A DNA stretch of 64,000 nt. It comes from Mermis nigrescens. Its lineage: Eukaryota > Nematoda > Enoplea > Mermithida > Mermithidae. A program made the translations under genes and the position numbers. The DNA is taken from NCBI GenBank assembly GCA_036768485.1, contig JAVLUZ010000172.1, forward strand, positions 140,001-204,000, read 5' to 3'. Shown piece after piece: positions 1 through 11,800 of this stretch. Under the pieces are notes generated by a model, which was not told the origin of the DNA, made no database searches, and saw only the letters and a program-made list of their open reading frames with translations. Numbering within the stretch: position 1 is the first letter of the stretch; every line of letters starts with the position of its first letter.

Positions 1-172
1 AGTCATTATCTGCTGAAAAATGTCAAATTATCGGAGCTTCGTACTGTATACTCAAGTTTTGGAATTATTTTTTCCAATTTGTTAAACGTTTTTTCGAAAT
101 TTTTCGTTTTAATGCTCTAGAAAGATAGAACATCGTCGGAAACGCCGAAAAACGATGTTTTTGACGCGTACC

Positions 173-380
173 CATACGTGTAACAGGATGTATGTGGGGA
201 TCCTCCCACCCAAAGTCGGACGTCCCCCCCATCACCCCAAAGCCAGAAAATTTTTGCCCCCGATCCCTTAATTTTTAGAAGAAAAAATTTTGGCCGGTTT
301 TATGCGTTTTTTGGTTGTTTTTGGCCAAAATTTAAGTTCGTCTACCCCTCCTCCAAAATTTTGAGCCGTTACATGTATAC
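173..380. repeat. MITE family E copy (TGTAAC-tipped)
   Basis: Short element with one end reading CATACGTGTAACAGG and the other, on the opposite strand, ATACATGTAACGGC. Between them are G/C-run blocks and the phrase TTTTTGGCCAAAA. Similar units occur near 11115, 20535, 24187, 60185 and 63800. Non-coding; the ends are approximate. Confidence 0.55.
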
Positions 381-385
381 GCGAG

Positions 386-1340
386 CCCACTATTTTTAGG
401 CCCAAAAAAGGCACAAAATCCTCCTCCTCCTAGAAACCCATGCTGCGCATGCCTGCCAAACTCCCCCAACCTTCCCCGAAAAAAAACATCATGGCATACT
501 CCCACACAGAATATGAAAAACCTACTGCAAAGATCAGTAACCCCTAGCATTGAATTTTTGGCGAAATGGAATTTTAGCTGATTTAAATCCTCTCCCAGAA
601 TTTGGCTGCTGCCCGCGTATGGTCTTAACACTAGGCCATTGCGGGAAATGCGTTGTTTAAAATATTAGTCATTTGTCCACAACGTGATGGGTTGGAAAGA
701 AAGCCGTCTCTTTCTTTCGCTTTACACTGATTGGTTGAATTGTTGATGCTTCTGAATCATCTTACTGTAAAAAGTCTCAAGAATTTCGAAACAGAAAAAG
801 GAATAATGATAAAAACATGAAAACAGGAAAAATGCTTAATATAATTAAAAACAATATTGATATCGTTAAAGAAGTTTTTGGGGTCGTCGTTTTCGTTAAC
901 GAAACGTTATTTTTTGAAAAGAATATCGTTATCGGAAACGAAATCGATATCTCTTTTCACTAACGATAACAAAGCTATGCACAGCGTAGTCGGTCTGCTG
1001 CGAGTGGATGACAGCCACAGAGTTTTTTTCGAGCAAAATGACCTCAAAAACGTATATAAATGCTCAAATAGCATACAAACACATTGATACACCGTTATTG
1101 TTCAATTTTATGAACATTTGCTCAAAGTTTTTCATTTTCATCTTTCAGCCTTATGCCCAAAGATTCCATTTATACAATTGTAGTGGGTTTACACTTTACG
1201 TAGGCTACAGCCAAATTCTAGGGTACGATCGAGCAAAATCGATAAAAATAGCACAAAAAAATTCAAATTCTGTGGTCTATGTATCAGTTTGGGGGAGGGG
1301 TGTTTCAGACTCTCTGGGATACAGAAGAATCCTGACCCCA
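386..1340. other. AT-rich stretch, no gene seen
   Basis: No convincing exon or repeat family was recognised. The short open frames here lack family resemblance and codon structure. Confidence 0.4.
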
Positions 1341-1341
1341 C

Positions 1342-1632
1342 GCTTATGTGCGGTTCAGACCACACGTGCGGCTGGGGGCATGGGGTTCAGGAGTGTGCAC
1401 CCCCCCAGAATGCCAAATCCCCCCCAGAAACCAAAATACTCCCTTTCCCCAGAATTCAATTTTTGATATTTTTTTTGTTTTTTCACATTTTTTGATGCCG
1501 ATGAATAGTGCTCGATGAGAAACGTTAGAAAATAGTGTTTTTTCGCTATATACCATCATTTTTAAGACGATTTTTTTACCTTTGAAAAATCTTGAACCTT
1601 CCCCCAGAATTTTGGTGTCGCCCACTTATGGT
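1342..1632 (-). repeat. MITE family A copy
   Basis: Carries the family core: CCCCAGAATTCAATTTTTG, a poly-T block, GATGCCGATGAATAGTGCTC, GATGAGAAACGTTAG, and a TGTCGCCCACTTATGG end. Family A is about 260 bp, with imperfect terminal inverted repeats CAYACSTGGGC and GC-rich ends around an AT-rich centre. It has no coding capacity. Confidence 0.75.
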
Positions 1633-1704
1633 TTTGCCTGACCATACATGCACTGCATTACCTATCTTCTGGCGGCGGAGTCAGTCAGTCTGAGGAGGGT
1701 CAAT

Positions 1705-1925
1705 AATTAAGTTATTTCGGTCAAAATGACCTTAAAAACTGGTATAAGCGCTAAAAGAGCTTTAGAGCTATATTACTGCACACTTTCTGCTTAATCTTAA
1801 GCACTTTTTAAAAAATAATTTTCAATTTTCATCCACTTTTGCCTTTATTTTGCTTCATTTTCCTAAGATAATTTCCCATTCTTCCATTTTGAGGGATGTA
1901 CAACAGAAAGGCATGTAGGACAGGG
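1705..1925. repeat. Dispersed repeat H copy
   Basis: Shares an ordered series of phrases (GACCTTAAAAACTG, TATAAGCGCT, TTTCCCATTCTTCCATTTTG) with copies near 3325-3630, 11420-11600 and 53830-54000. Degenerate and non-coding. Confidence 0.45.
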
Positions 1926-2099
1926 TAGTTTATGCTAGATATCTGAATGAAAAAATTGAAAATTTTGTGGCAAAATAAAGGCAAAATGAAGGTCAAAAAT
2001 GGATAACAGTTGAAAATTTTCTTCAAAACTGTTTTAAGTTGACCAGAAACGGAATAATAAAGTTGTTTCAACGCTATTCTAAGCACTTATATTTTTTAA

Positions 2100-2289
2100 C
2101 AGGGTCGGATTTAGGAGGAGCGGGGCGGGCGGCCGCCCCCCTCATTGCCCCAAAATAGTGCGCAAAATTAACCATTTTTGAGCGATTTTTAGCGATTTTC
2201 GGGTTAAAACGGCTAATTTTTCCGCCCAAGTCAGGGTTCCGCCCCCTTAGGGGTACCGCCCCCTTAGGGAAATCCTAGATCCGACACTG
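2100..2289. mobile_element. hAT-type MITE (CAGKGTCGGAT tips)
   Basis: The ends are CAGGGTCGGATTTAGGA on the left and, inverted, CAGTGTCGGATCTAGGA on the right. The flanking 8-mers TTTTTTAA and TTTTTTGA match at seven of eight positions, as expected for an aged hAT target duplication. It is 190 bp and non-coding. Confidence 0.7.
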
Positions 2290-2615
2290 TTTTTTGAGGT
2301 CATTTTGGCCAAAAAAGTTCAACCTTTGACCCCCAGATCGGCTGACTCCCCCAAGATCGACCATGTTGTGCTTCTATAATCTAGACCCTCAACCCCCACG
2401 TGCATGTCTGATCTCTACCCCCTGCATTCCTTCCCCGATACATATAAGACCGCATCCCAAACCCCTTTTCAACAGTATGTATGATCGATCGCACTGCTTT
2501 TGCGGTATCGAAAGACACGACAAGTTATTATTTTCATCGCATAGTACAGCTGCAAATCAATTCAGTTCGTTGGGGAACACAATGGAAGAAAATATTTCGG
2601 TCGATCATTTTCCAG

Positions 2616-2834
2616 TTCATCTATCGCTTACTTGTCACTTCTGGGACTAAGCGTTGAAGACGCAAACCAAAGTAGAACTTGTTGTTTGCATCAGGCGACC
2701 ATCTTGAGGAGTCGGCCAATATTCGTGAGTGCGTTGTCCGACAATCATTTTGAAGAAGGACTCATCATGCTGAACCACTTGGCTAAGTTATACAACGAAA
2801 CCAAAGTAATCACCTTGTACGACATTGGCCTGAG
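2616..2834 (+). CDS. Gene A exon encoding the N-terminal DUF1647-like part
   Basis: The frame is open from 2545 to the donor AG|GTAAGT at 2834/2835. The left edge at 2616 is chosen for the acceptor TCATTTTCCAG; an alternative acceptor lies a few tens of bases upstream. It encodes SSSSIAYLSLLGLSVEDANQ followed by the conserved segment ending in ITLYDIGLR. The exon leaves two bases (AG) that the downstream exon completes to AGA (Arg). Confidence 0.65.
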
Positions 2835-5800
2835 GTAAGTACATATGTGCAACCGTAGATAGGCAGAAGGCGAAGTCTAGGGGGTCCGGTGAGGCAAAAG
2901 TGCCAAAAATAGCCTTAAAAATTCAAATCTGGGTATCTTTCGATTTTGAAGGAGGGGTCGTATATGGGCGGCAGCAAAAGTCAGGGGTCTGGTTGGGTGA
3001 AATCGCCAAATATGGTACCTTTTGAACAATTTCCCGCCACCGTTTTTTGAGAGACGAAATAAAGATACAGCAATTAAATTCTAGGTCTGAATTTAAACAA
3101 CCTTTATTGACTTCTGCACAAAAAATTAGAGCAAAAAGTCTTAAGCTAGTTGTATGTAAAGTTTCGTTATTGTAGCTATTATGGATCGGCTGAAAAACGG
3201 TTGCGGGGAAATTGTTCAAAAGGTCCCAAATATGTTTCTAAAAAGGGTCTACAATAATCTGCGCGGGAAGGGTTTAAACCCGCACGCCACTGTATGGAGA
3301 TCCATCTGATTCTCCGATGGTCCAGACCATAGATGCTCAGCATGACCGATCTAGGGTGCGGAGGGGGGAAGGTCAGCCGTTATGTTTCGGGAAGGGGTCA
3401 AAAATGGAGCTTTTCGGGCTAAAATGGCCTCGAAAACTGTCATAAGCGCTCATACAGCGTTAAAAACGTTATTAATCAGTTTCTGGGCAATTTGAAGCAA
3501 AGAAATTTTAAGTCCGTTTTTGGCCTGCCTTTTGCCTTACTTCCTCCAGAAAATTTCCCATTTTTTCCATTCTTTGGGAACCCCTTAAAATCCCTCTCGC
3601 CCAAAGTGCATGTCTGGACAGACCAGATATGCGCAGAATAAGGGTTCTGGGACGAGTGAAATTTTGAAGTGCTTATTTTGCGGTGGCGGATACGTAATAA
3701 AAACATCTATTCCGGCTTTTCTGTCGATGCTCTATCTTCTTGGAGCATCAAAACATAAAAAATTCGAAAAAATGAAAAAAATCGGAATAGTTGAACATGA
3801 TATAGTCAAACGGATGAGTGGATGGCGCGAAGCTCCGAACATTTGATACTTTTGTGCAAATATAGCTATGAGCGCTTAAACCATCACATTTTCCTACGAC
3901 TTTTTAAATCTTTCGGAAATTTTTGGAAAATCGCGAATTCAGGCGAATTACTGGAGAGGGGGAATAAAATCTTTTCAGTAGGAGAAAACACCTTTAGGAA
4001 CATGTATGATGAAGTCAAGTCTTCCTTCTTTTCCACTTCTATGTGTGAACGCAGATCACATTTTTTGACTTGATGTATTTTGAGCCACAATCCATTAGCG
4101 CCATACGTGTGCAGCAGGAAAATTCTAAGGTGGGGGAGGGTGCAGGATTTTTCAAAGGTCAAAAAATGGCCTTAAAAATGGTGGTATGGCTAAATTAACA
4201 CCATTTTTCAACGTTTCTCATCCAGCACTATCCATTGGCATCAAAAAATTGCGAAAAAAACGAAAAAAATTTTCAAAAATTGATTTCTGGGGGAGTAGGT
4301 ATTTCGATTTCTCGGGGTTATTTTGGTTTCTCGGGGGAGGTTCATACCCCCTAATCCCCCAGGCCCAGGTGTGGATGGGGGTATTTTGGTTTCTGGGGGG
4401 TATTTTGGTTGCTCGGGGGCTGCATACCCCACAAACCCCTACCCACGCCCAGGTGTGATTAGCGCTTTCTGCCTGCGTAAAAAGCATTATCTAAAATTTT
4501 GAGCTGTTAGTAGATTTAGTGCAACACAAGCGATTATTTTAATACAATTACGGTGGAAAAACATCATTTCGGCATGACTACACGCCTTTCAGGGCAATAT
4601 AGGTCAGTTTTTAGCAGGATGGGGTGACCGTCTCCTTTGCATAATATGCTACTTTTAGACGTGATTTCGAAAGTAGATCAAGGTTGACCCTATTTTGGTA
4701 ATTTCTTAACCAAAGCGACTAAAAGGCCTGTACTGTTCAAAGTAGTAGTAGTTATTTTTGCAGGACATATTTTTTTAAATTATTGTTTTTAGGAAAATTT
4801 AGGTGTGTATATAGTAGCGCCAAGTGCTTAGATTTCAAGACTTGAGCTAGAATCGAGTAAAACAGTACGATTTATGTAACCATACTATGGAAGCGCCAGC
4901 CAAAATTGGCTGCTCGTGCCGTAACCCCTCGAAGTCAGAAATTTGTGACTTGTCGATTTTTGGCAAAATCTTTTTTGGCTAGTTTTAGGCGCGTGTTAGC
5001 TATTTTGGACATAACTTGAAGGTCATTTACACCCCCGCTAAAAATGGGCAACTATCCCAACATTAAATGTTGAGGTCTCACCCATAGGTGGGCAGCACCG
5101 AAATTCTGAGTGGGTGCGTGCAAGGTTTTTCTAAGGTCAAAAAATGGTCTCAAAAATGGTGGTGTGCATAGGCGGGCGGCACCAAAATTCCGGAGGGGGT
5201 GCAAGATTTTTCAAAGGTCAAAAAATGGTCTTAAAAATGGTGGTATGGCGAAAAAACACCATTTTTAACGTTTCTCATCGAGCACTATCCATTGGCATCA
5301 ACAAATTGCGAAAAAATAAAAAATTACAAAAATTGAATTCTGGGGTATTTTGGTTTCTCGGGGGATGCATACTCACAAAAACAACCCCCCTCACGCTCAG
5401 GTGTATAGTATGGCGAAAAATATCATTTTTCAATGTTTTTCATCGAGCGCTATCCATTGGCATCGAAAAATTGCGGAAAAAAATTAAAAAAAATGAATTC
5501 TGGGGAGCGGGGGGGTATTTTGGTTTTTTGTGGGAGGAGTATTAGGCCTTCTGAGGGGCATACCTACGCCCACGTGTCGTCTTACCTGTTTGTCTGCATG
5601 TTTTAAAAAATCAAACATGTTGAGCAGTACTTGCAGAGCACTCAACGAGGGGGGTCAGCAGTTATTTTGAGGTGAGGTAAGATCAATCCTCGCTTAAAAG
5701 CAATTCATGAACTAGTTTGATCAAGAGCCATTCTAGAGGTTTAACCCCATATGAAAACCTGTATTCTGCATTGTTTTTTTTCGTCGCGAATAGGCCATTT

Positions 5801-8800
5801 CGGTAATTAGACCCGAGCCCTGTTTAGTCAATTTTGGCCCTATTCTTTTCTTGCATCAATGGAATGAGATTTCGAAAGACTGGATTAATATTTCTACTCA
5901 AACCTAACAATCGTGTTTGAAAAACAAGAGGATAGGATGGGTAAAATACGATGAGCAGATGACATTGTGGAAATGTATCCAGACAGTTAACATTAGCTTC
6001 ATTGTACATATATTCGATAGGTGTTGGGTTTTTAGGAACTTTGCTGCGAGCATTAAGGACTCGAGGAACAAAAATCAACTGTGCATTTTGCTAGGTCAAA
6101 AAGAGAAAGGTATAATGGAGATACAAATGAAAAATTAATACATGCATAGTAGCGATTAATCTGATAAAAAAATTATTTTAGTATAGCTTTCTTAATTGAA
6201 CACAGATACCTTTGCGACCGATATTCGTGGCCTGGCCACTGTTACGCGTAAATGCGCGTCAGCAAAGATTTAAAATTCGATATCGATAAGACGAAGAAAT
6301 TTTAAGTCATAGAACCACACACAATAGGCAAAAAATACAATTTTTCAGTCTTTTTCGAGTGGCTGCGCAAAATAGAACGGAAGAATGTGAAAAAACTTAT
6401 ATAAAACATGCCCCCTGTATTTCAAAAACAATATCTTATTTAAATCATAGGTAGCGCGTTAGCGCGTACGTATAATATACTTGGGTACCCCTAACACCTG
6501 TGCACCACAACTGGGCGTGGGGGAGGGGTTTGGAGGGGGTATTCACCCCCCAGAAACCAAAATACCCCCAGCAGAAATCAAAATATCCCCCCAGAATTCA
6601 ATTTTTGAAAATTTTTTTCGTTTTTTTTCGCAATTTTTTGATGCCAATGGATAGTGCTTGATGAGAAACGTCGAAAAATGGTGTTTTTATCGCCATACCA
6701 CCATTTTTAAGGCCATTTATCGACCTTCAAAAAAATCTTGCACCCCCCAGAATTTTCTTGCTGCCCACGTATGCTGTGCACCCCTACAGCTATAACAGGA
6801 CACATCTAGAAAGTGCGGTTTTTTAAAAGATAGATAATAAAAAATTCGCTGCCCGCGTTTTTTTGTTTTTCTTGAAACTCAAAATTGGCTGTGTAAAGAA
6901 GGTGTAAAGTTTTTGTGTAATGTTATAACATAGGATAAATTTTGGGAGGTTTTTCAGGCGGCATGTGGACAACTCAGTATTGACTCCTCAAATAAATTAA
7001 TGGCACAGATTTGTAGAAGAAGGGATGTTTCAAATAAACTTTTTTTGTTTGTTTAAATTCGCATTAGTTCTCGAATGGGAGTGTGAAGAGTGCGAAAATC
7101 TGGGGAAAAGCACATTTTGGTCGAGTTTTCAACTTGTTTATGTCTGATACTAACTCCGGTCATGAGTTTTTAAAATTGTTTCCTGACAGAAATGTAGAGT
7201 GGATCGAGGGCTACAATTTTCTTACAAGCAGACTTTTCTACGCTCAATAGGGAGTTAGGTCCTGGGGTTTAAAGTTTACACTCTAGTCAATGGTGTAAAA
7301 AACAGATTTTAACTAAGAATTCTCTGCCAGCTTTTTCCGCTTATGAGTCGGGCTAAAATAAGTATAATAGTAATCAAGCAGCTCTTAGCAGCTACACGTC
7401 GCAGCAAACCGCGTTCAAAAAAACGCAATATTGAGTTTTTATGGGGTGTAAAGTTCGAAATCAGACGTGAAAAATGGGCGAAAAAACGCGTTTTTTCCCA
7501 ATTTTGATTGGTAAATCTTATCAAATAATTTTTGCAACAGAATTTTTGCACATAGAAACGTACTACGACTCGGAAGCTACTAACTGTACCAAACCGAATT
7601 TCTTTTCACTCAATGGGGAATACGGTATGGATTTTTAAAGTTACAATGTTCTGAATGATGGAAAATATGTCTTTGTTTGGGTTTTGTTCGCCACTTTCTC
7701 CTTTCAGAAGTCAGGATAGGTCCAATAGAATAAAAATAAAGTGCCTTATATGGGGTGTATGTCAGAGCGAATTGCGTATGTCTAAACCAGTATTAAGCGA
7801 GTGTAAAGTCAAGAATGGGGTGCTTTAAAGAGATTTCTGTCTTGTTTCTTTCTGCCAGCTTCTCCGGTTATGAGTCAGGGACCTGATACTCAAGTCTGTA
7901 AATGAACCTGAAACCAAATTCGATACGCAATTTTGGCGCGTTTGTTTTCACTCAAAAGTTCAGTAAAGTGGTTTAATCAATGTTAATTTATCCTTATGAC
8001 ATTATGGAGACTTACTATTTTCATAAAAGTTGGTCGTAATATCGAAGCAATATTAAAATTACGATTCTGACTAAAATCTTTTTTACACTAGGTGTTAACA
8101 TATCGTTTACACTACATATTAATCTTCGTTTTAGAGCCTTGCGGAAACTTTTTCCTTATGACTAGAAATTTTTAAGGAATCAAGTGTGAGAAGTCGGTTA
8201 GACACCTTTTTTTACACAACAGTGGTGTAAACTGTTTTACACCTAATGTTAATTTGTCATCAGGTTATTGTTGAGACGTGATATCTTTATAAATGTTGAT
8301 TGTAATATCCGCGTAATATCAGATTTACGGATCCGACTAAAATCTTCTGTGCATTCTGTGTATGAAAGTAAACACTGCATATGAACTTTTGACCTAGAGC
8401 CTTGCAAAAACATAATATTTTTCTTAAATTCAAAAAACAATAAAATAGAATATGTATAGATAAAAGTATAGACCACACAAAAAGCGTAAAAAACGCGTTT
8501 TTGTGCAAAGAGCAATTTTTTGACATGTTTTTGGTGGTTTTTGTAAAAGTTAGGTGAAAATCCTAGATCCAGTACCTACCTTGTCGTACCTACTACGTTA
8601 GTGCTTACCAACATTATTCATACATGCAATGTGATAAATATCATTTTAAAATTTACTGAAACAAGCACGCAATAATATGCAAAAAATTTTCCACATATGT
8701 ATATGTATTTAGCTATCTTCAATCATAGCGATTGGGCGAAAATCATTGCGCCCCGTTTGCTACGCAATCTACCCAACTGTAAAGGAATGCCCACTTGAAC

Positions 8801-11800
8801 GACGCATGCATTTTACTTTGAAATGCGTGTTTCTTAGGTCCATTAGCCAGTGCATTGCTGCGGGCAGTCAACTTTATCGGACTAAATACGAGTCAGCGAG
8901 AAGTAAAATGACAAAACGTGAGATTATTTGTTGAATTTGCATCAGGGTCGAAGTAAGCAACGATCAGAAGCGATAAGTGAATTCCAGCTTGAGCACAGAA
9001 AATAATGCTGCTTCGAACTTCAGCTAAATAATATTGCAAACGCGCGGAGTCGGAATATAATTCATACACAATGCAAGTATAAATTGCTAAGATGGAAGCA
9101 GTACCTAATGACATTCGCTACGGCACTGACAAAGATAGGAATAACTACTATTTTTTGCTAACAAAAAGTTTGGTACTAGCAAGAAAAAATGCTCCGATGG
9201 AACAAAAAAAGTAGAATATACTTGGAACAAATAATTATCAAGGACGTAAAGAAGGGACTAGAAAAAGCTCCTATCTACAAATGTCACAAAATTTGCTAAA
9301 ACTCAGAAATTTCCTAAACAAAGAAAAAATGAAAGTAAGTAAATCAAAGAAAAAACCTACCTGTGCCTAAAACTGCAGGATCTGCTAAAAATCAAACTTT
9401 TTCTAAGCAACGCAAAAATCGAAGTATATTCTGCGGCCTCTGAAAAAACTAAGTGAACCTTCTCATATTGTCCACCATACAGTGGGCAGTTCCAAAATTC
9501 TGAGGGGGGTTCAAATTGGAATATTGGCCTTAAAAATAGTGCTATGGCGAAGAAAACACCATTTTTGAACGTTTCTTGTCGAGCTCTATCTATTGGTACC
9601 TACCAAAAAAACCCAAAAAGAGCAGAAAGATTTAAAAAATTGAATTCTGGAGGTATTGTTGGGTATTTGCGTTTTCTTGTTGAGTATTTAGCCTCAGGGT
9701 GCATACTGCCCAAACACCCTACGTCTAGGTATGGTATCCAATACTTAATATGAAGCATATAAAATAAATCTCAAATCTGCGTTTTTGCTAATCACTTGCA
9801 ACGTTAATTAATTCGATATTGTGGCTAGATAAATATTACAAAAAGTTATATCCTATGATTATTTGAGATACCGCAACTAAAGACTGTGATTTCCATATAA
9901 TGCATGCGTCCATTCAATACTCTTCTGGCGTTTAATCCCACCAGACCACTCGGATTTCATTCCTGCCCATGTGAACTGATAACCATTAGGCATGGGAGGT
10001 TAGGGGTATGCACCAGTTTTCAATCAGAAACGTCGAAAATTGCCGTTTTTCCAACATACCATAATTACTATTTTTAGACCCAGAAAAATATTGCAACATG
10101 GCGCTGCTCAGCTATGGCGATATCTGCTTTTGCAGAGTGAGTGTTTCAGTTATCTAGCCCAATGTTTCATCTTTGTTCGACAGGATGCTGCTTTCTTCTG
10201 CAGGCCGCAGAATATACTTCGATTTTTGCGTTGCTGAGAAAAAGTCTGATTTTTAGCAGATCTTGCAGGTTTAGGCACAGGTAGGTTTTTTCTTTGATTT
10301 ACTTACTTTCATTTTTTCTTTGTTTAGGAAATTTCTGAGTTTTAGCAAATTTTGTGACATTTGTAGATAGGAGCTTTTTCTAGTCCCTCCTTTTACATCC
10401 TTGATAATTCTTTGTTCCAAGTATATTCTACCTTTTTTTGTTCCATCGGAGCATTTTTTCTGGCTAGTAATATAATGTCCGAGATATGTACGTACGTAGC
10501 TAAAGAACTGTCCCTGATTACACGTTATGAAGTGTTATGTTATGAAGTGTTATGGAGAAGTGCACAGTATTTCTGGTCTGGTTTCTAGTGCAAAAGATTA
10601 AGAAATTCATAACAGTTCAATTATGCTGAAGAAAACATGGTCTAAAAAGTGAGTAACTGGAGAAAAGTGACAAAAATTGTGTATTTTTTAGTTAGAAGAG
10701 CGCTGAAAACGCATTAAACAGCATAATTGAAATTATGAGGTCCTGGGTATCATAAAGCTGGCGAAACTTCCAAAAATGTGCCGAAAATTTATTTATGGGA
10801 ATTTGCTGATGTTGGGGGTCTTCCGGCTTCTCGTACATCAAACCCCTCCAACACTCACATGTGCGGTCATGAGTCAAGCCCCAACTCCCTCGAAAACGCT
10901 TGTCTTCTACAGGGTCATTTTTCTAGTGCGAGTGCGAATAGTCGTGAATTATTTCCACATCGTCAGAAAAGCCGTAATATAAGTATATACACGCTGACTC
11001 ATTTTAATTTGCATTTTTTGATTAATTTCAGGTAGGAACTTACGCGTGAAATTTTTAATTCTTATCCATTTTTGGCTTTCCCCAGTAGATTTCTCGCTTT
11101 TTCATTATGAGATTTAAAGGGGTATGGAAGATTCCCCAACCAAAGTTGACCGCCCCTGTCCTTCAACGCTAGAAAATTTTGGATACCCGTCCTCGATTTT
11201 ACCGAAAAATCGAATTTGTTGGTCGTTTTAGGTATTTTTGGCCATTTTTGGCCAAAAATTGCAGGTCAATTATCCCCCCACGCTAAAAATGGCCAGAGAC
11301 CCCTACCCGAAATTTAGAGCTGGTACAATGTATGATTATGAGAGGCTAGTCATGTAAGCGTGGACGATCTACAGGTAGTCAGTCATCGGTCAAACTGAAT
11401 TTTTAGAGCAATAATTGCCACAGAATTGGTAAAGGCATGCTAAAATGTAGCGTTAAAACTGATTATACACAATTTCTGGTCACTAACTTTCTGCAGCAGA
11501 TTTTTCATCTTGATATTCGTGTGCATTTCGCCAAACAATTTCCATTTTGAATTTCTGAGGGAGTCTAGTGCTCTGCTAAGCACATGCATGTCTGATTCAA
11601 ACCAGACATTACGCTTAGGCGGCGAGTGGAGTTTGGGTACCTAGCGAACCGATAACCGATTAATGTTGTGCATCAATGCAACTATTTCTCGAACTCCCCT
11701 TGTACTGCCCGTGATTTATTCTATGAAATTAATGCATCCATCTGTCTTTCTTCGATCGAAAAACCATAGTAGAACGATGATCTTGGCATTTTTCTGATTC

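Larger units (their letters stand above)
9174..10469. mobile_element. Fold-back element with inverted arms of about 265 bp
   Basis: The left arm 9174-9441 (TACTAGCAAGAAAAAATGCT onward) is repeated inverted at about 10202-10469 (ending GCATTTTTTCTGGCTAGTA). The arms share long identical blocks, for example CTCAGAAATTTCCTAAACAA. The loop holds a complete family-A MITE (9480-9733) and a partial one (about 10015-10125). No transposase and no target duplication were found. Confidence 0.75.

Noticed and set aside
5144..5545. 133-codon plus-strand frame
   Set aside because: It lies wholly inside two family-A MITE copies; similar spurious frames occur in most copies of that repeat.
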